Numbered from the stretch's first letter, positions 8,663 through 20,903 are shown. The stretch: DNA of 64,000 bases from Serratia marcescens (GCF_029846115.1 NZ_JARVZZ010000001.1:2728001-2792000); one strand, 5' to 3'. The notes: generated by a model not told the origin, from the sequence alone. Numbers and translations: made by a program.

Positions 8663-9448
8663 ATGCAGGATCGCAATTTTGACGATATTGCTGAAAAATT
8701 TGCGCGTAATATTTACGGCACCACGAAAGGAAAAATCCGCCAGGCGGTGGTTTGGCAGGATCTGACCGGGCTGCTGGCGCAGTTGCCGCAGCGGCCGCTG
8801 CGCATCCTCGACGCCGGGGGCGGTGAAGGCCATATGGCCTGCCAGCTGGCAGAATTAGGACATCAGGTGTTGTTGTGCGATCTTTCTGGTGAGATGATCC
8901 AGCGCGCCGCGCAGCTGGCGGAGCAGAAAGGTGTGAGCCAGAACATGCAATTCGTACAAAGTTCTGCGCAGGATATCGCTCAACATTTGGAACAGCCGGT
9001 TGATCTGATATTGTTTCATGCAGTGCTTGAATGGATCGCCGAGCCCGAAGCGGCGCTGCAGGCGTTGTATAACTGCCTGACGCCGGGCGGCGCGCTGTCG
9101 CTGATGTTCTTCAACGCCAATGGCCTCTTGATGCGCAACGTGGTGTTGGGTAATTTCCAACTGGTGGAGCCCGAGGTCAGACGCCGCCGCAAGCGTTCGC
9201 TGTCGCCGCAATACCCGCACGATCCGCTATTGGTCTACGGTTGGCTGGAACAGCTGGGCATGCGTATCAGCGGCAAAACCGGCGTGCGGGTGTTCCACGA
9301 CTATCTGCAGAGCAGACAGCTGCAAACACAAAAATTTGAAGAGTTACTGGCGCTTGAACAGCACTATTGCCGGCAGGAGCCGTACGTGAGTTTGGGGCGC
9401 TACATTCACGTCATGGCGCATAAACCAAACCTGAAGGACGAACTATGA
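8663..9448 (+). CDS. cmoM: tRNA 5-carboxymethoxyuridine methyltransferase CmoM (SmtA)
   Basis: SAM-dependent methyltransferase that converts cmo5U34 to mcmo5U34 in tRNA wobble positions. 261 residues from the start at 8663, the E. coli length; N-terminus [13 protein letters not shown] matches the family, so the longer in-frame extension to 8624 is not used. The SAM motif I is [10 protein letters not shown] (about residues 50-59). A GGAG lies 9 nt before the ATG. The stop overlaps mukF by 4 bp (ATGA): first gene of the cmoM-mukF-mukE-mukB operon. Confidence 0.95.
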   Translation: MQDRNFDDIAEKFARNIYGTTKGKIRQAVVWQDLTGLLAQLPQRPLRILDAGGGEGHMACQLAELGHQVLLCDLSGEMIQRAAQLAEQKGVSQNMQFVQSSAQDIAQHLEQPVDLILFHAVLEWIAEPEAALQALYNCLTPGGALSLMFFNANGLLMRNVVLGNFQLVEPEVRRRRKRSLSPQYPHDPLLVYGWLEQLGMRISGKTGVRVFHDYLQSRQLQTQKFEELLALEQHYCRQEPYVSLGRYIHVMAHKPNLKDEL

Positions 9449-10767
9449 GTGAATTTTCCCAGACAGTACCCGAACTGGTCGCCTGGGCACGGAAAAATGA
9501 TTTCTCTATTTCGCTCCCTACGGAGCGTCTCGCATTTCTGCTCGCCATCGCCACCCTGAACGGCGAACGGCTGGACGGCGAGATGAGCGAAGGTGAGCTG
9601 GTTGATGCATTTCGCCATGTCAGCAAGGGTTTTGAACAGACGCATGAAACGGTGGCGATGCGCGCCAACAATGCGATCAACGACATGGTGCGCCAGCGCC
9701 TGTTGAACCGCTTTACCAGCGAACTGGCGGACGGCAACGCGATTTACCGCCTCACGCCGCTGGGTATCGGCATTACCGATTACTATATTCGCCAACGCGA
9801 ATTCTCCACGCTGCGCCTGTCGATGCAGCTGTCTATCGTGGCGCAGGAGCTCAAGCGCGCCGCCGACGCCGCCGACGAGGGCGGCGACGATTTCCATTGG
9901 CACCGCAACGTGTTCGCGCCGTTGAAATATTCGGTGGCGGAAATTTTCGACAGCATCGACATGACCCAACGCGTGATGGACGAGCAGCAGCAGAGCGTGA
10001 AAAACGACATCGCGGCGCTACTGAGCAAAGACTGGCGGGCGGCGATCTCCAGCTGTGAAATGCTGCTGTCGGAAACCTCGGGCACCCTGCGCGAGCTGCA
10101 GGATACGCTGGATGCGGCGGGCGATAAGCTGCAGGCCAACCTGCTGCGCATCCAGGATGCGACCCTCGGCAACGTGGAGCTGGGCTTCGTCGACAAACTG
10201 GTGTTCGATCTGCAAAGCAAGCTGGATCGCATCATCAGCTGGGGCCAGCAGGCGATCGACCTGTGGATCGGTTACGATCGTCACGTACATAAATTTATCC
10301 GTACCGCTATCGATATGGATAAAAACCGCGTGTTCGCCCAACGCCTGCGCCAGTCGGTGCAAACCTATTTCGACCACCCGTGGGCGCTGACCCATGCCAA
10401 TGCCGATCGTCTGCTGGACATGCGCGACGAAGAACTGGCGCTGCGCAGCGAGGAAGTGACCGGGGAACTGCCGCCGGATCTGGAGTTCGAAGAGTTCAGC
10501 GAAATTCGCGAACAGCTGGCGGCAATGATCGAAGAGGCGCTGAAGGTGTATCAGGAACAGCAGATGCCGCTCAACCTTGCAGCGGTGATGCGCGATTATC
10601 TGGCGCAATATCCGCGTGCGCGTCATTTCGACGTGGCACGTTTAGTGGTCGACCAGGCAGTGCGCCTCGGTGTGGCTGAAGCAGATTTCTCAGGGTTGCC
10701 GGCGGAATGGCAGGCAATCAATGATTACGGAGCCAAGGTCCAGGCCCATGTCATCGACAAATATTGA
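9445..10767 (+). CDS. mukF: Condensin kleisin subunit MukF
   Basis: 440 residues, the standard length. Kleisin of the MukBEF condensin that compacts and segregates the chromosome; it bridges the MukB heads and binds MukE. N-terminal winged-helix (about 1-115), central helical part, and C-terminal winged-helix that contacts the MukB head. Start overlaps cmoM (ATGA) and its 3' end overlaps mukE by 20 bp. The order cmoM-mukF-mukE-mukB and the overlaps indicate coupled synthesis of the complex in fixed ratio. Confidence 0.97.
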   Translation: MSEFSQTVPELVAWARKNDFSISLPTERLAFLLAIATLNGERLDGEMSEGELVDAFRHVSKGFEQTHETVAMRANNAINDMVRQRLLNRFTSELADGNAIYRLTPLGIGITDYYIRQREFSTLRLSMQLSIVAQELKRAADAADEGGDDFHWHRNVFAPLKYSVAEIFDSIDMTQRVMDEQQQSVKNDIAALLSKDWRAAISSCEMLLSETSGTLRELQDTLDAAGDKLQANLLRIQDATLGNVELGFVDKLVFDLQSKLDRIISWGQQAIDLWIGYDRHVHKFIRTAIDMDKNRVFAQRLRQSVQTYFDHPWALTHANADRLLDMRDEELALRSEEVTGELPPDLEFEEFSEIREQLAAMIEEALKVYQEQQMPLNLAAVMRDYLAQYPRARHFDVARLVVDQAVRLGVAEADFSGLPAEWQAINDYGAKVQAHVIDKY

Positions 10768-11476
10768 ACAAGTAATGCCAGTCAAACTGGCCAAGGCACT
10801 GTCCAACTCGCTGTTCCCGGCGCTGGATAGCCAACTGCGCGCGGGTCGTCACATCGGTATCGATGAGCTGGACAACCACGCCTTTTTAATGGATTTCCAG
10901 GATGAGCTGGAAGAATTTTACACCCGTTACAGCGTCGAGCTGATTCGGGCGCCGGAAGGTTTCTTCTATTTGCGCCCGCGCTCCACCACGCTGATCCCGC
11001 GCTCGGTGCTGTCCGAACTGGATATGATGGTCGGTAAAATCTTGTGCTACCTGTATCTCAGCCCCGAGCGCCTGGCGCATGAGGGCATTTTCAGCCATCA
11101 GGAGCTGTACGACGAGTTGCTGAGCCTGGCCGATGAGAACAAGCTGCTGAAGTTCGTCAACCAGCGCTCCACCGGCTCGGATCTCGATCGGCAGAAGCTG
11201 CACGAAAAGGTGCGCACCTCGCTGAACCGCCTGCGCCGCCTCGGCATGGTCTACTTCATGGGCAATGACAGCAGCAAGTTCCGCATTACCGAGGCGGTGT
11301 TCCGCTTCGGCGCCGACGTGCGCAGCGGCGACGATCCGCGTGAAGCGCAGCTGCGCATGATTCGCGACGGCGAGGCGATGCCGGTTGAAACCAGCCTGTC
11401 GCTGAACGATGAGAATGAGGCTGAGGATCAGCAGGTTGATAACGCTCCTGACGGTGCAGAGGATGAACAGGAATGA
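10748..11476 (+). CDS. mukE: Condensin subunit MukE
   Basis: 242 residues from ATG 10748 (E. coli 234). Winged-helix partner of MukF in the MukBEF condensin. Start chosen because the sequence [15 protein letters not shown] matches the annotated enterobacterial N-terminus; the next Met (MPVKLA) is an alternative nine residues later. Core segments [16 protein letters not shown] and [15 protein letters not shown] are family-typical. The C-terminal acidic tail (rich in D and E after about residue 215) is common in MukE. Overlaps mukF by 20 bp and mukB by 4 bp. Confidence 0.96.
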   Translation: MSSTNIEQVMPVKLAKALSNSLFPALDSQLRAGRHIGIDELDNHAFLMDFQDELEEFYTRYSVELIRAPEGFFYLRPRSTTLIPRSVLSELDMMVGKILCYLYLSPERLAHEGIFSHQELYDELLSLADENKLLKFVNQRSTGSDLDRQKLHEKVRTSLNRLRRLGMVYFMGNDSSKFRITEAVFRFGADVRSGDDPREAQLRMIRDGEAMPVETSLSLNDENEAEDQQVDNAPDGAEDEQE

Positions 11477-14400
11477 TTGAACGCGGTAAATTTCGCTCGC
11501 TGACGCTGGTTAACTGGAACGGCTTCTTCGCCCGCACCTTTGATCTGGATGAGCTGGTGACCACGCTGTCCGGCGGTAACGGGGCAGGGAAATCCACCAC
11601 CATGGCGGCCTTCGTCACTGCACTGATCCCCGATCTGACGCTGCTGCACTTCCGTAACACCACCGAGGCGGGCGCCACCAGCGGCTCGCGCGATAAAGGC
11701 CTGCACGGCAAGCTGCGCGCCGGTGTGTGTTATTCGACCCTCGACGTCGTCAACTCGCGCCACCAGCGCGTGGTGGTGGGCGTACGTCTGCAGCAGGTGG
11801 CGGGGCGCGATCGCAAGGTCGACATCAAACCCTTCACCATCCAGGGCCTGCCGACCGCGGTGCAGCCGACCGAGCTGCTGACCCAGACCGTGGGTGAGCG
11901 CCAGGCGCGCGTGCTGTCGCTACAGGAGCTGAAGGATCGCGTGGAAGAGATGGAGGGCGTGCAGTTCAAGCAGTTCAACTCCATCACCGATTACCACTCG
12001 CTGATGTTCGATCTGGGCGTGATCCCGAAACGCCTGCGTTCGTCTGCCGATCGCAGCAAGTTCTACCGTCTGATTGAAGCGTCGCTGTACGGCGGTATCT
12101 CAAGTGCCATCACCCGCTCGCTGCGCGACTATCTGCTGCCGGAAAACAGCGGCGTGCGCAAGGCGTTCCAGGACATGGAAGCGGCGCTGCGCGAAAACCG
12201 CATGACGCTGGAGGCGATCCGCGTCACCCAGTCGGACCGCGACTTGTTCAAGCATCTGATCTCCGAGGCCACTTCCTATGTGGCGGCGGACTATATGCGC
12301 CACGCCAACGAACGCCGCATCCACCTGGACGGCGCGCTGGCGCTGCGCAGCGATCTGTTGGGCAGCCGCAAGCAGCTGGCCGCCGAACAGTATCGCCACG
12401 TGGAAATGGCGCGTGAGCTGAGCGAACAGAGCGGTGCCGAATCCGATCTGGAAACCGATTACCAGGCCGCCAGCGACCACCTGAATCTGGTGCAAACGGC
12501 GATGCGTCAGCAGGAGAAGATCGAACGCTATGAAGCCGATCTGGAAGAGCTGACCTACCGTCTGGAAGAGCAGAACGAAGTGGTGGCCGAGGCGAGCGAG
12601 CAACAGGCCGAAAACGAAGCGCGCGCCGAAGCGGCCGAGCTGGAAGTGGACGAACTGAAGAGCCAACTGGCCGACTACCAGCAGGCGCTCGACGTGCAGC
12701 AGACCCGCGCCATTCAGTACCAGCAGGCGCTGCAGGCGTTGGAGCGCGCACGCGCCCTGTGCCAACTGCCGGATCTGACCGCCGATAACGCCGAACAGTG
12801 GCTGGACACCTTCCAGGCCCGCGAACAGGAAGCGACCGAAGCGTTGCTGATGCTGGAACAGAAGCTGAGCGTGGCCGACGCCGCGCATGGCCAGTTTGAA
12901 CAGGCCTATCAGCTGGTGGGGAAAATCGCCGGCCAGGTCAGCCGCAGCGAAGCCTGGCAATGCGCGCGCGAATTGCTGCGCGACTGGCCTTCGCAGCAAC
13001 ACCTCGCCGAGCGCGTTCAGCCCCTGCGACTGCGCCTGAGCGAACTGGAACAGCGCCTGCGTTCGCAGCAGGATGCCGAGCGCCTGCTGCAAGAGTTTTG
13101 CAAACGCCATGGCCAAGAGTACCAGCCTGACGATCTCGATATGCTGCAGCAGGAGCTGGAAGAGCGCCTGGAAGCGCTGTCGCAGAACGTCAGCGAAGCC
13201 GGTGAACGCCGCATGGAGATGCGCCAGGAGCTGGAGCAGATCCAGCAGCGCATCCGTGAGCTGACGGCGCGCGCGCCGGTGTGGCTGGCGGCGCAGGACG
13301 CCCTGGGCCAGCTCAGCGATCAGAGCGGAGAGCCGCTGGAAAACAGCCAGCAGGTGACCGAATACATGCAGCAACTGCTGGAGCGCGAGCGTGAAACCAC
13401 CGTCGAGCGCGACGAAGTGGCGGCCCGCAAACGTGAAGTGGAAGCGCAGATCGAACGTCTCAGCCAGCCGGGCGGCGCGGAAGATCAGCGCCTGGTCACG
13501 CTGGCCGAACGTTTCGGCGGCGTGCTGCTGTCGGAAATTTACGATGACGTCACCATCGACGACGCGCCTTACTTCTCGGCGCTGTACGGCCCTTCGCGCC
13601 ACGCTATCGTGGTGCCGGATCTGTCGCTGGTGCGCGAGATGCTCGAAGGGCTAGAAGATTGCCCGGAAGATCTGTACCTGATCGAAGGGGATCCGCAGTC
13701 GTTCGATGACAGCGTGTTCGCCGTCGAAGAGCAGGACAAAGCGGTGGTGGTGAAGATCGCCGATCGCCAGTGGCGTTATTCCCGCTACCCGGAAGTGCCG
13801 TTGTTCGGCCGCGCGGCGCGCGAAAACCGCCTGGAAGTGCTGCATGCCGAGCGTGAAACGCTGGCGGAGCGCTATGCCACGCTGTCGTTCGACGTGCAGA
13901 AAACCCAACGCTCTCACCAGGCTTTCAGCCGCTTTATCGGTACCCATCTGGCGGTGGCGTTCGACGCCGACCCGGAGGCGGAGATCCGCGGCCTGAACGC
14001 CCGTCGTGGCGAGATCGAACGCGCGCTGAACAATCATGAAGCGCAGAACCAGCAGCAGCGTCAGCAGTACGATCAGGCCAAAGAGGGCATTTCCGCGCTC
14101 AACCGCCTGATGCCGCTGGTGTCGTTGCTGAACGATGAAACGTTGCAGGACCGCGTCGACGAGATCCGCGAAGAGTTGGAAGAAGCGCAGGACGCCGCGC
14201 GTCATATTCAGCAGCACGGTGTGTCGCTGACCAAGCTGGAACCGCTGCTGTCGGTGCTGCAGAGCGATCCGCAGCAGCATGAACAGTTGCAGCAGGACTA
14301 CGCGCAGGCGCAAAGCGTGCAGCGTCAGGCTAAACAGCAGGCGTTCGCGCTGACTGAAGTGGTGCAGCGTCGCGCGCACTTCAGCTACACCGACTCTGCC

Positions 14401-15921
14401 GGCATGCAGAATGCCAACAACGATCTCAACGACAAGCTGCGCCAGCGCCTGGAGCAGGCGGAAGCCGAACGCGCCCGCGCCCGCGAGCAGCTGCGTCAGT
14501 ATCAAACCCAGTTCACCCAGTACAGCCAGGTGCTGGCCTCGCTGAAAAGTTCGTATGACGCCAAGCGCGACATGCTGAAAGAGCTGAGCCAGGAGCTGGT
14601 GGACATTGGCGTGCAGGCCGACGCCAACGCCGAAGCGCGCGCCCGCGCGCGTCGCGACGAGCTGCATGCGGCGCTGAGCAACAACCGCGCTCGCCGCAAT
14701 CAGTTGGAGAAACAGCTGACCTTCTGCGAAGCCGAAATGGACGGCCTGCAGAAGAAACTGCGCAAGCTGGAACGCGATTATCATCAACTGCGCGAGCAGG
14801 TGGTGACCGCCAAGGCGGGCTGGTGTGCGGTAATGCGCCTGGTGAAAGACAACGGCGTGGAACGCCGCCTGCATCGCCGCGAGCTGGCGTATATGGATGG
14901 CGACGAACTGCGTTCGATGTCGGATAAGGCGCTCGGCGCGCTGCGTCTGGCCGTGGCGGACAACGAACACCTGCGCGACGTGCTGCGCCTGTCGGAAGAT
15001 CCGAAGCGGCCGGAGCGTAAGATTCAGTTCTATATCGCGGTCTACCAGCATCTGCGCGAACGTATCCGTCAGGACATCATCCGCACCGACGATCCGGTCG
15101 AGGCCATCGAGCAGATGGAAATTGAGCTGGGCCGTCTGACCGAAGAGCTGACCGCGCGTGAGCAGAAGCTGGCGATCAGTTCGAAAAGCGTGGCCAACAT
15201 CATTCGCAAAACCATTCAGCGCGAGCAGAACCGCATTCGCATGTTGAATCAGGGGCTGCAGGCCGTTTCCTTCGGCCAGGTGAAGAGCGTGCGGCTGAAC
15301 GTCAATGTGCGCGAAGCGCATGCCACCCTGCTGGACGTGCTCTCCGAGCAGCAGGAGCAACATCAGGATCTGTTCAACAGCAACCGCCTGACCTTCTCCG
15401 AAGCGTTGGCCAAACTGTATCAGCGCCTGAACCCGCAGATCGACATGGGGCAGCGCACGCCGCAGACCATCGGTGAGGAGTTGCTGGATTACCGCAACTA
15501 CCTGGAGATGGAAGTGGAAGTGTACCGTGGCTCCGATGGCTGGCTGCGTGCGGAAAGCGGCGCGTTGTCTACCGGTGAAGCCATCGGTACCGGGATGTCA
15601 ATCCTGGTGATGGTGGTGCAGAGCTGGGAAGAAGAATCCCGCCGCCTGCGCGGTAAAGACATCTCGCCGTGCCGCCTGCTGTTCCTCGATGAAGCGGCGC
15701 GTTTGGATGCCAAGTCGATCGCCACGCTGTTCGAACTGTGCGATCGTCTGGAGATGCAGCTGATCATCGCGGCGCCGGAAAACATCAGTCCGGAGAAGGG
15801 CACCACCTATAAACTGGTGCGCAAGGTGTTCCAGAACCACGAGCATGTGCACGTGGTGGGGCTGCGCGGTTTCGCCGGCGAGCCACCGGCGCTGGGCACT
15901 GCGCCGGTTGAAACGCCGTAA
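11473..15921 (+). CDS. mukB: Chromosome partition SMC-like ATPase MukB
   Basis: 1482 residues (E. coli 1486). SMC-type motor of the MukBEF condensin, acting on the nucleoid. Order: N-terminal head with Walker A GNGAGKST (35-42), long coiled coil (about 290-640), hinge (about 645-780), returning coiled coil (to about 1270), C-terminal head with signature [10 protein letters not shown] (about 1363-1372) and Walker [10 protein letters not shown] (about 1395). Starts in a 4-bp overlap with mukE. A terminator at 15947-15977 ends the operon. Several very long antisense ORFs over this gene are shadows of its GC-rich coiled-coil codons. Confidence 0.98.
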   Translation: MIERGKFRSLTLVNWNGFFARTFDLDELVTTLSGGNGAGKSTTMAAFVTALIPDLTLLHFRNTTEAGATSGSRDKGLHGKLRAGVCYSTLDVVNSRHQRVVVGVRLQQVAGRDRKVDIKPFTIQGLPTAVQPTELLTQTVGERQARVLSLQELKDRVEEMEGVQFKQFNSITDYHSLMFDLGVIPKRLRSSADRSKFYRLIEASLYGGISSAITRSLRDYLLPENSGVRKAFQDMEAALRENRMTLEAIRVTQSDRDLFKHLISEATSYVAADYMRHANERRIHLDGALALRSDLLGSRKQLAAEQYRHVEMARELSEQSGAESDLETDYQAASDHLNLVQTAMRQQEKIERYEADLEELTYRLEEQNEVVAEASEQQAENEARAEAAELEVDELKSQLADYQQALDVQQTRAIQYQQALQALERARALCQLPDLTADNAEQWLDTFQAREQEATEALLMLEQKLSVADAAHGQFEQAYQLVGKIAGQVSRSEAWQCARELLRDWPSQQHLAERVQPLRLRLSELEQRLRSQQDAERLLQEFCKRHGQEYQPDDLDMLQQELEERLEALSQNVSEAGERRMEMRQELEQIQQRIRELTARAPVWLAAQDALGQLSDQSGEPLENSQQVTEYMQQLLERERETTVERDEVAARKREVEAQIERLSQPGGAEDQRLVTLAERFGGVLLSEIYDDVTIDDAPYFSALYGPSRHAIVVPDLSLVREMLEGLEDCPEDLYLIEGDPQSFDDSVFAVEEQDKAVVVKIADRQWRYSRYPEVPLFGRAARENRLEVLHAERETLAERYATLSFDVQKTQRSHQAFSRFIGTHLAVAFDADPEAEIRGLNARRGEIERALNNHEAQNQQQRQQYDQAKEGISALNRLMPLVSLLNDETLQDRVDEIREELEEAQDAARHIQQHGVSLTKLEPLLSVLQSDPQQHEQLQQDYAQAQSVQRQAKQQAFALTEVVQRRAHFSYTDSAGMQNANNDLNDKLRQRLEQAEAERARAREQLRQYQTQFTQYSQVLASLKSSYDAKRDMLKELSQELVDIGVQADANAEARARARRDELHAALSNNRARRNQLEKQLTFCEAEMDGLQKKLRKLERDYHQLREQVVTAKAGWCAVMRLVKDNGVERRLHRRELAYMDGDELRSMSDKALGALRLAVADNEHLRDVLRLSEDPKRPERKIQFYIAVYQHLRERIRQDIIRTDDPVEAIEQMEIELGRLTEELTAREQKLAISSKSVANIIRKTIQREQNRIRMLNQGLQAVSFGQVKSVRLNVNVREAHATLLDVLSEQQEQHQDLFNSNRLTFSEALAKLYQRLNPQIDMGQRTPQTIGEELLDYRNYLEMEVEVYRGSDGWLRAESGALSTGEAIGTGMSILVMVVQSWEEESRRLRGKDISPCRLLFLDEAARLDAKSIATLFELCDRLEMQLIIAAPENISPEKGTTYKLVRKVFQNHEHVHVVGLRGFAGEPPALGTAPVETP

Positions 15922-15946
15922 GGCAGAAAAACGCCCTAAAAATCCG

Positions 15947-15977
15947 AAAATAGCCGCCGCAGGGTGGCTATTTTTTT
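15947..15977 (+). terminator. Terminator of the muk operon
   Basis: Arms AAAATAGCC (15947-15955) and GGCTATTTT (15966-15974), 10-nt loop, with the T-run continuing to 15977, 25 bp after mukB. Confidence 0.88.
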
Positions 15978-16141
15978 GTATGCGTGGATGATAGTCCTGC
16001 TTTTTTATCCGTTGAAAAGCGGTTAGTTTAATCACATAAACAGTTATTCGACGCCCGCAGGGCGAAACGGCCTTTCTGTTTGTATACTGAAACTATATGC
16101 AGTTTTTGACGTTTTTTTTGTGAGCATACAGGGGGCAAGGG

Positions 16142-17950
16142 ATGTTGCTTAAAAAGGGAAACTCTCTACGACGTTTGGCGCTGAGTGGCGCTATCGCCTG
16201 TAGTCTTGTGTCGTCGTTTTCCGCATCGGCCACCGTCACGGCATTGCCGGTGGCATCAGCAGGCATGTCCGTTGCGCAGAGCCGTTCTGAACTGCTGGCC
16301 GCGTTGCCGCGTGGCATGGATTTGCACTACCTGTCCACGCTGGCGCCGCTGTATGCGGCGAACCACATGCAGCCGATGTGGCAGGATCGCGAGGCCGTTC
16401 AGCAGTTTCAGCAGCAGTTGGCCGAGCTGGCGATGTCCGGCGTGCAGCCGCAGTTCACCCAATGGGTGAAGATGTTGACCGATCCGGCGCTCAGTGAAGC
16501 GGGCCGCGATGCGGTGCTGTCCGATGCGATGCTGGGCTATTTGCAGTTCGTCTCCGCCATCGGTGCCAACGGCAACAACTGGCTGTACAGCAATATTCCC
16601 TACAAGCTTGGCTTGCCGCCCACCGCGGTGATCAACCAATGGCAGCTGGCGGTGCGTCAGGCGCGTACTCTGAGCTACGTGAATTCGCTCGCGCCGCAGC
16701 ATCCGCAATACGCCAAGATGCATCAGGCACTGCGCGACATGCTGGCGGACAATCGTCCCTGGCCCCAGGTGGGCAGCGGACCGAGCCTGCGTCCAGGCCA
16801 AATGAGCAATGATATCCCGGCGCTGCGTGAGATCCTGACGCGCACCGGTATGCTGGCCGCCTCGGCGCCGGAAGCGGAAGCGGAACCGGCGGTGGTCTCG
16901 GCGAAGATCAATGAGCCCGACGACGGCGGGCTGACGGTAGACGAAGAGAAAAGCCGCGTGACGGTCAGCCCATCGGCGGCGCCGGTGACGGAGCTGACCG
17001 CGGAACAGACGCCGCCGCAGATTGGCAGCGTGGTGAGCGACAACCTCTATACCGACGAGCTGGTGGAAGGCGTCAAGCGCTTCCAGAAATGGCAGGGGCT
17101 GACGGCGGACGGCGTGATCGGCGTGCGCACCCGCGAGTGGCTCAACGTGTCACCGAAAACCCGCGCCGCGCTGTTGGCGTTGAATATCCAACGCCTGCGA
17201 ATTTTACCGGGGCATGTCGGCACCGGCATTATGGTGAACATTCCCAACTATTCGCTGACCTACTACCAGAACGGCAATGAGGTGCTGTCTTCCCGCGTTA
17301 TCGTCGGGCGGCCGAGTCGTAAGACGCCGCTGATGAGCAGCGCGTTGAACAACGTGGTGGTCAACCCGCCGTGGAACGTACCGACTACCCTGGTGCGTGA
17401 GGACATTGTGCCGAAAGCGATGCGTGACGGTAACTACTTCCAGAAACACGGCTATACGGTACTGTCGGGCTGGAGCAACGATGCGGAAGTGATCAACCCG
17501 GCGATGATCGACTGGAGCATGGTTTCTGCGCGCAACTTCCCGTATCGCGTCCGTCAGGCGCCGGGGGCGACCAACTCGCTGGGGCGCTTCAAGTTCAATA
17601 TGCCGAGCTCGGACGCCATCTACCTGCACGATACCCCGAACCACAGCCTGTTCCAGAAAGACATCCGCGCGCTCAGCTCCGGCTGCGTGCGGGTGAATAA
17701 GGCTTCCGATTTGGCGAATATGCTGCTGCAGGACGCCGGCTGGAACAACAGCCGCGTGTCTTCCACGCTGAAAGAGGGGAATACCACTTATGTGAATATT
17801 CGCCAGCGCATTCCCGTAAAACTGTATTATCTGACCGCCTGGGTTTCGGATGACGGCCAACCGCAATTCCGTACAGATATTTACAATTATGATAATACGG
17901 TGCGATCGGGCGCACAAATTTTGGCTCAGGCCAAAAAATTAATGCAGTAA
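16142..17950 (+). CDS. ldtD: L,D-transpeptidase LdtD (YcbB)
   Basis: 602 residues (E. coli YcbB 615). Periplasmic enzyme that makes 3-3 (mDAP-mDAP) peptidoglycan crosslinks and can bypass beta-lactam-blocked PBPs. N-terminal signal or anchor segment (residues 11-31); a peptidoglycan-binding domain around 298-335 ([17 protein letters not shown]); YkuD catalytic domain from about 355 with the motif HDTPNHSLF followed by SSGCVRV, catalytic Cys at residue 515. Residues 235-285 are a low-complexity Ala/Glu/Pro-rich linker. The start follows GGGGGCAAGGG. mepK, which cuts such crosslinks, is next door, as in E. coli. Confidence 0.96.
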   Translation: MLLKKGNSLRRLALSGAIACSLVSSFSASATVTALPVASAGMSVAQSRSELLAALPRGMDLHYLSTLAPLYAANHMQPMWQDREAVQQFQQQLAELAMSGVQPQFTQWVKMLTDPALSEAGRDAVLSDAMLGYLQFVSAIGANGNNWLYSNIPYKLGLPPTAVINQWQLAVRQARTLSYVNSLAPQHPQYAKMHQALRDMLADNRPWPQVGSGPSLRPGQMSNDIPALREILTRTGMLAASAPEAEAEPAVVSAKINEPDDGGLTVDEEKSRVTVSPSAAPVTELTAEQTPPQIGSVVSDNLYTDELVEGVKRFQKWQGLTADGVIGVRTREWLNVSPKTRAALLALNIQRLRILPGHVGTGIMVNIPNYSLTYYQNGNEVLSSRVIVGRPSRKTPLMSSALNNVVVNPPWNVPTTLVREDIVPKAMRDGNYFQKHGYTVLSGWSNDAEVINPAMIDWSMVSARNFPYRVRQAPGATNSLGRFKFNMPSSDAIYLHDTPNHSLFQKDIRALSSGCVRVNKASDLANMLLQDAGWNNSRVSSTLKEGNTTYVNIRQRIPVKLYYLTAWVSDDGQPQFRTDIYNYDNTVRSGAQILAQAKKLMQ

Positions 17951-18130
17951 ATGCAGTAATTATAAATAAATAACGGTCAGAATGTTTGGCTATACCGCAG
18001 GCTCCCGTCGCCGGGGGCCTGTAAACCTAGGCGTATCGCGGGTTGACTCAGCATACGCAGGCGGTTATGGTTCGGACAGTGCGCTGCTTTGTGCATTTAT
18101 TTTGACATTCTTGCCGGGTTTAACAGAGTC

Positions 18131-18679
18131 ATGGACAAAATTGATCATCACCGCCGTAAATGGCTGGCGCTAGGTGGCGCCGCTATGGGCATAGCGCTGC
18201 TCCCAGGGCAGGCGTTTGCCAGTCTTTCCACCGCTCGACCGCGTATTTTAGTGCTGAATAACCTGAATACCGGTGAATCTATTAAAGCCGAGTTCTTTGA
18301 CGGCAAAGGGTACAATAAAGAAGAGTTGGTGCGGTTAAATCATCTGTTCCGCGATTATCGCGCCAACAAGGTTAAATCGATCGATCCCCGCTTGTTTGAT
18401 CACCTTTATCGTCTGCAGGGGCTGCTGGGCACCAGCAAGCCGGTGCAGCTGATCTCCGGTTACCGCTCCGTAGATACCAACAACGAATTGCGCGCACACA
18501 GCCGCGGCGTGGCCAAGCACAGCTACCACACCAAGGGCCAGGCGATGGACTTCCACATCGAAGGCATCCAATTGAGTAATATCCGCAAAGCGGCGTTAAA
18601 AATGCGCGCCGGTGGTGTAGGATATTACCCACGTAGCAACTTCGTACACATCGATACCGGCCCGGTTCGGACTTGGTAA
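18131..18679 (+). CDS. mepK: Murein endopeptidase MepK (YcbK), peptidase M15
   Basis: 182 residues from ATG 18131, the E. coli length. Periplasmic zinc peptidase that cleaves 3-3 crosslinks in peptidoglycan. A twin-arginine type signal is visible (HRRKWLALGG, residues 7-16, then a hydrophobic run to AFA at 30), so export by Tat is likely. Metal ligands of M15 peptidases are in place: H133 and D140 in SYHTKGQAMD and H173 in FVHIDTG. Start chosen by family N-terminus MDKIDHHRRK; the in-frame upstream ATG at 18089 is not conserved. A hairpin follows before gloC. Confidence 0.95.
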   Translation: MDKIDHHRRKWLALGGAAMGIALLPGQAFASLSTARPRILVLNNLNTGESIKAEFFDGKGYNKEELVRLNHLFRDYRANKVKSIDPRLFDHLYRLQGLLGTSKPVQLISGYRSVDTNNELRAHSRGVAKHSYHTKGQAMDFHIEGIQLSNIRKAALKMRAGGVGYYPRSNFVHIDTGPVRTW

Positions 18680-18698
18680 TCGCTGTGCCGTCAGTGAA

Positions 18699-18730
18699 TA
18701 ACGCCGCCCCTTGCGGAAGCGGCGTTATTG
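18699..18730 (+). terminator. Terminator-like hairpin between mepK and gloC
   Basis: Arms TAACGCCGC (18699-18707) and GCGGCGTTA (18719-18727) followed by a short T-containing tract. It sits only 17 bp before the gloC start, so it may attenuate read-through into gloC rather than fully stop it. Confidence 0.55.
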
Positions 18731-18743
18731 TCGTTGGAGCCTT

Positions 18744-19391
18744 ATGAAATACCATCTTATTCCCGTTACCGCCTTTAGCCAGAATTGCAGCCTGATCTGG
18801 TGCGAAAACACGCAGCAGGCGGCGTTGGTCGATCCCGGCGGTGAAGCGGAAAAAATCAAAGCGGAAGTCGCGCAGCAGGGGGTGGCGATCACCCAAATTT
18901 TGCTGACGCACGGCCATTTGGATCACGTCGGTGCGGCGGCGGAGCTGGCGGACCATTATCAGGTGCCAATCTACGGCCCGGATAAAGAAGACGCGTTTTG
19001 GCTGGATGGTTTGCCGGCGCAGAGCCGGATGTTCGGGCTGGAAGAGTGCGCGCCGCTGACGCCGACTCGCTGGCTGTCGGAAGGCGATGAGATGCAGGTG
19101 GGCGAAATGACGCTCAAGGTGCTGCATTGCCCCGGGCATACGCCGGGCCACATCGTCTTTATCAATGAGCAAGCGCGTTTGGCGCTGGTGGGCGACGTGC
19201 TGTTTAACGGTGGCGTGGGGCGCAGCGACTTCCCGCGCGGTGACCATCAGGCGCTGATTACCTCTATTCGCACCAAGCTGCTGCCGTTGGGCGACGATAT
19301 GCGCTTTATTCCTGGCCACGGCCCGATGTCGACCTTTGGCCACGAGCGCCAGACCAACCCGTTCCTGCGCGAAGAGCCGGCGGTGTGGTAG
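18744..19391 (+). CDS. gloC: Hydroxyacylglutathione hydrolase GloC (YcbL), type II glyoxalase
   Basis: 215 residues from ATG 18744, equal to E. coli YcbL. Metallo-beta-lactamase fold enzyme that hydrolyses S-lactoylglutathione to lactate and glutathione, the second step of methylglyoxal detoxification. Metal motif [10 protein letters not shown] (about residues 56-65), then HCPGHTPGH (about 131-139), GDVLF and PGHGP. GGAG 6 nt upstream decides the start against a longer frame from 18711. mgsA, which makes methylglyoxal, lies elsewhere in this window (58.7 kb). Confidence 0.94.
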   Translation: MKYHLIPVTAFSQNCSLIWCENTQQAALVDPGGEAEKIKAEVAQQGVAITQILLTHGHLDHVGAAAELADHYQVPIYGPDKEDAFWLDGLPAQSRMFGLEECAPLTPTRWLSEGDEMQVGEMTLKVLHCPGHTPGHIVFINEQARLALVGDVLFNGGVGRSDFPRGDHQALITSIRTKLLPLGDDMRFIPGHGPMSTFGHERQTNPFLREEPAVW

Positions 19392-19416
19392 CGATTATTT
19401 CCCGGCAGAAATAATC

Positions 19417-19442
19417 AAGGGCGCATAGAGCGCCCTTTTTTT
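19417..19442 (+). terminator. Terminator between gloC and aspC
   Basis: AAGGGCGC (19417-19424) and GCGCCCTT (19430-19437), 5-nt loop, then a run of T on the plus strand. A second hairpin GATTATTTC/GAAATAATC (19393-19401, 19408-19416) stands directly before it. Serves gloC; it may also slow aspC transcription from the other side, though the minus-strand T-run is poor. Confidence 0.85.
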
Positions 19443-19468
19443 ATGATTTATGGCCTGCGTCGATGCTT

Positions 19469-20659
19469 TTAGAGCACGGCGACGATGGCTTCACATAGCG
19501 GTGCCATGTTGTCCGGCGTCATGCCGGCCACGTTCACCCGGCCCGAGTTCACGGCGTATACGCCGAACTCTTCGCGCAGACGCAGCACCTGTTCTTTGGT
19601 CAGGCCGCTGAACGAGAACATGCCGTTCTGCTGGATAATGAAGCTGAAGTCCTGTTGCGCGCCTTTCTCCTGCAGGGTGTTCACGAACAGCTGACGCATG
19701 CGGTGAATACGCTGGCGCATGTCGGTCAGCTCCTGTTCCCACATTGCGCGCAGAGCGTCGTTGCCCAGAATGGTGGCGACCACGGCCGCGCCGTGCGACG
19801 GCGGGTTGGAGTAGTTGGCGCGAATCGCCGCTTTCACCTGGCTGAAGGCGCGATCGGCGGTTTCGGCATCGGCAGCCACAATGGTGCAAGCGCCGACGCG
19901 CTCATTGTACAGACCGAAGTTTTTCGAGTAGGAGCTGGCGACGATCAGCTCTTGATGTTTGGCGGCGAAAATACGCAGGCCCTGCGCATCCTCTTCCAGA
20001 CCGTTGGCGAAGCCCTGGTAGGCGAAGTCGAACAGCGGCAGCCAGCCATTGGCCACGGAAAGCTCAGCCAGTTGTGCCCACTGCTCCGCCGTTGGATCGA
20101 TACCGGTCGGGTTATGGCAGCAGCCGTGGAACAGTACGACATCACCGGCCTGGGCCAGTTTCAGGCTGTTCAGCAGGCCGTCGAAATCCAACGCGTGGTT
20201 GGTGGCGTCGTAGTAGGCGTATTCCAGCACTTCCAGGCCCACGGCGCTAAAGACGTTCTTGTGGTTCGGCCAACTTGGGTTGCTGATCCAGATGCGTTTG
20301 GCGCTGGTCTGGTTAGCGATGAAGTCTGCCGCCACGCGCAGGCCGCCGGTGCCGCCTGGCGTCTGTGCGGTGCGCGCGCGACGATCGGCGACGATCGGGC
20401 TCTCTTTACCGAACAGCAGCGCTTGCGTGCAACTGGCGAACGCCGGGATGCCTTCAATACCGAGATAGTTTTTGGTGGTCTCATTTTCCAGCAGATACTG
20501 CTCAGCTTTTTTTACGCTGGTCAGCACCGGGGTTTTACCGGTTTCGTCTTTATAAACGCCAATCCCTAAATTGATTTTATTCGGGCGGGCGTCGGCGCGG
20601 AAAATGTCGGTCAGGCCCAGGATCGGGTCGGCGGGTGCGGCGGTGATTTTTTCAAACAT
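19469..20659 (-). CDS. aspC: Aspartate aminotransferase AspC
   Basis: 396 residues from ATG 20659, the E. coli length. PLP enzyme interconverting aspartate/2-oxoglutarate and oxaloacetate/glutamate, cytoplasmic homodimer. PLP-lysine motif [15 protein letters not shown] near residue 246, substrate Arg region in SGRVNVAGM near 374. The start at [15 protein letters not shown] is family-conserved and GGAAG lies 8 nt upstream; an ATG at 20674 is ignored. Followed on the same strand by no gene; ompF is upstream, transcribed in the same direction but with its own terminator. Confidence 0.97.
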   Translation of the reverse strand: MFEKITAAPADPILGLTDIFRADARPNKINLGIGVYKDETGKTPVLTSVKKAEQYLLENETTKNYLGIEGIPAFASCTQALLFGKESPIVADRRARTAQTPGGTGGLRVAADFIANQTSAKRIWISNPSWPNHKNVFSAVGLEVLEYAYYDATNHALDFDGLLNSLKLAQAGDVVLFHGCCHNPTGIDPTAEQWAQLAELSVANGWLPLFDFAYQGFANGLEEDAQGLRIFAAKHQELIVASSYSKNFGLYNERVGACTIVAADAETADRAFSQVKAAIRANYSNPPSHGAAVVATILGNDALRAMWEQELTDMRQRIHRMRQLFVNTLQEKGAQQDFSFIIQQNGMFSFSGLTKEQVLRLREEFGVYAVNSGRVNVAGMTPDNMAPLCEAIVAVL

Positions 20660-20835
20660 GTCAGGTGCTTCCAAATCTCGGAGTTAAGCAGACAGAAGCA
20701 TCAGGGTAACGCCAGTTATCGGCTTTGCCAACCGTTTGCGACAAAAACACCGCGATCTTGTGAAGGGGGAGTATTAGGCAGAAAAAATGATGGGGAAGGA
20801 GAAATCGGCAGGATAAAAAGTTACCGGCTGACACA

Positions 20836-20867
20836 AACAAAAACAGGGCCGAAGCCCTGTTTTTTAA
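20836..20867 (-). terminator. Terminator of ompF
   Basis: On the minus strand AACAGGGC, TTCG tetraloop, GCCCTGTT, then TTTGTTTG. Plus coordinates of the arms are 20842-20849 and 20854-20861. The stable UUCG loop suits a highly expressed porin gene. It also has T residues on the plus side. Confidence 0.9.
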
Positions 20868-20903
20868 CTTAGCCGACGGTAAACCGCCGTTAAGCGAGAC
20901 AAC

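Noticed and set aside
12100..15363. Long minus-strand open frames over mukB (500 and 570 codons)
   Set aside because: They mirror the GC-rich, Gln/Leu/Ala-rich coiled-coil codons of mukB and have no ribosome site or recognisable product.
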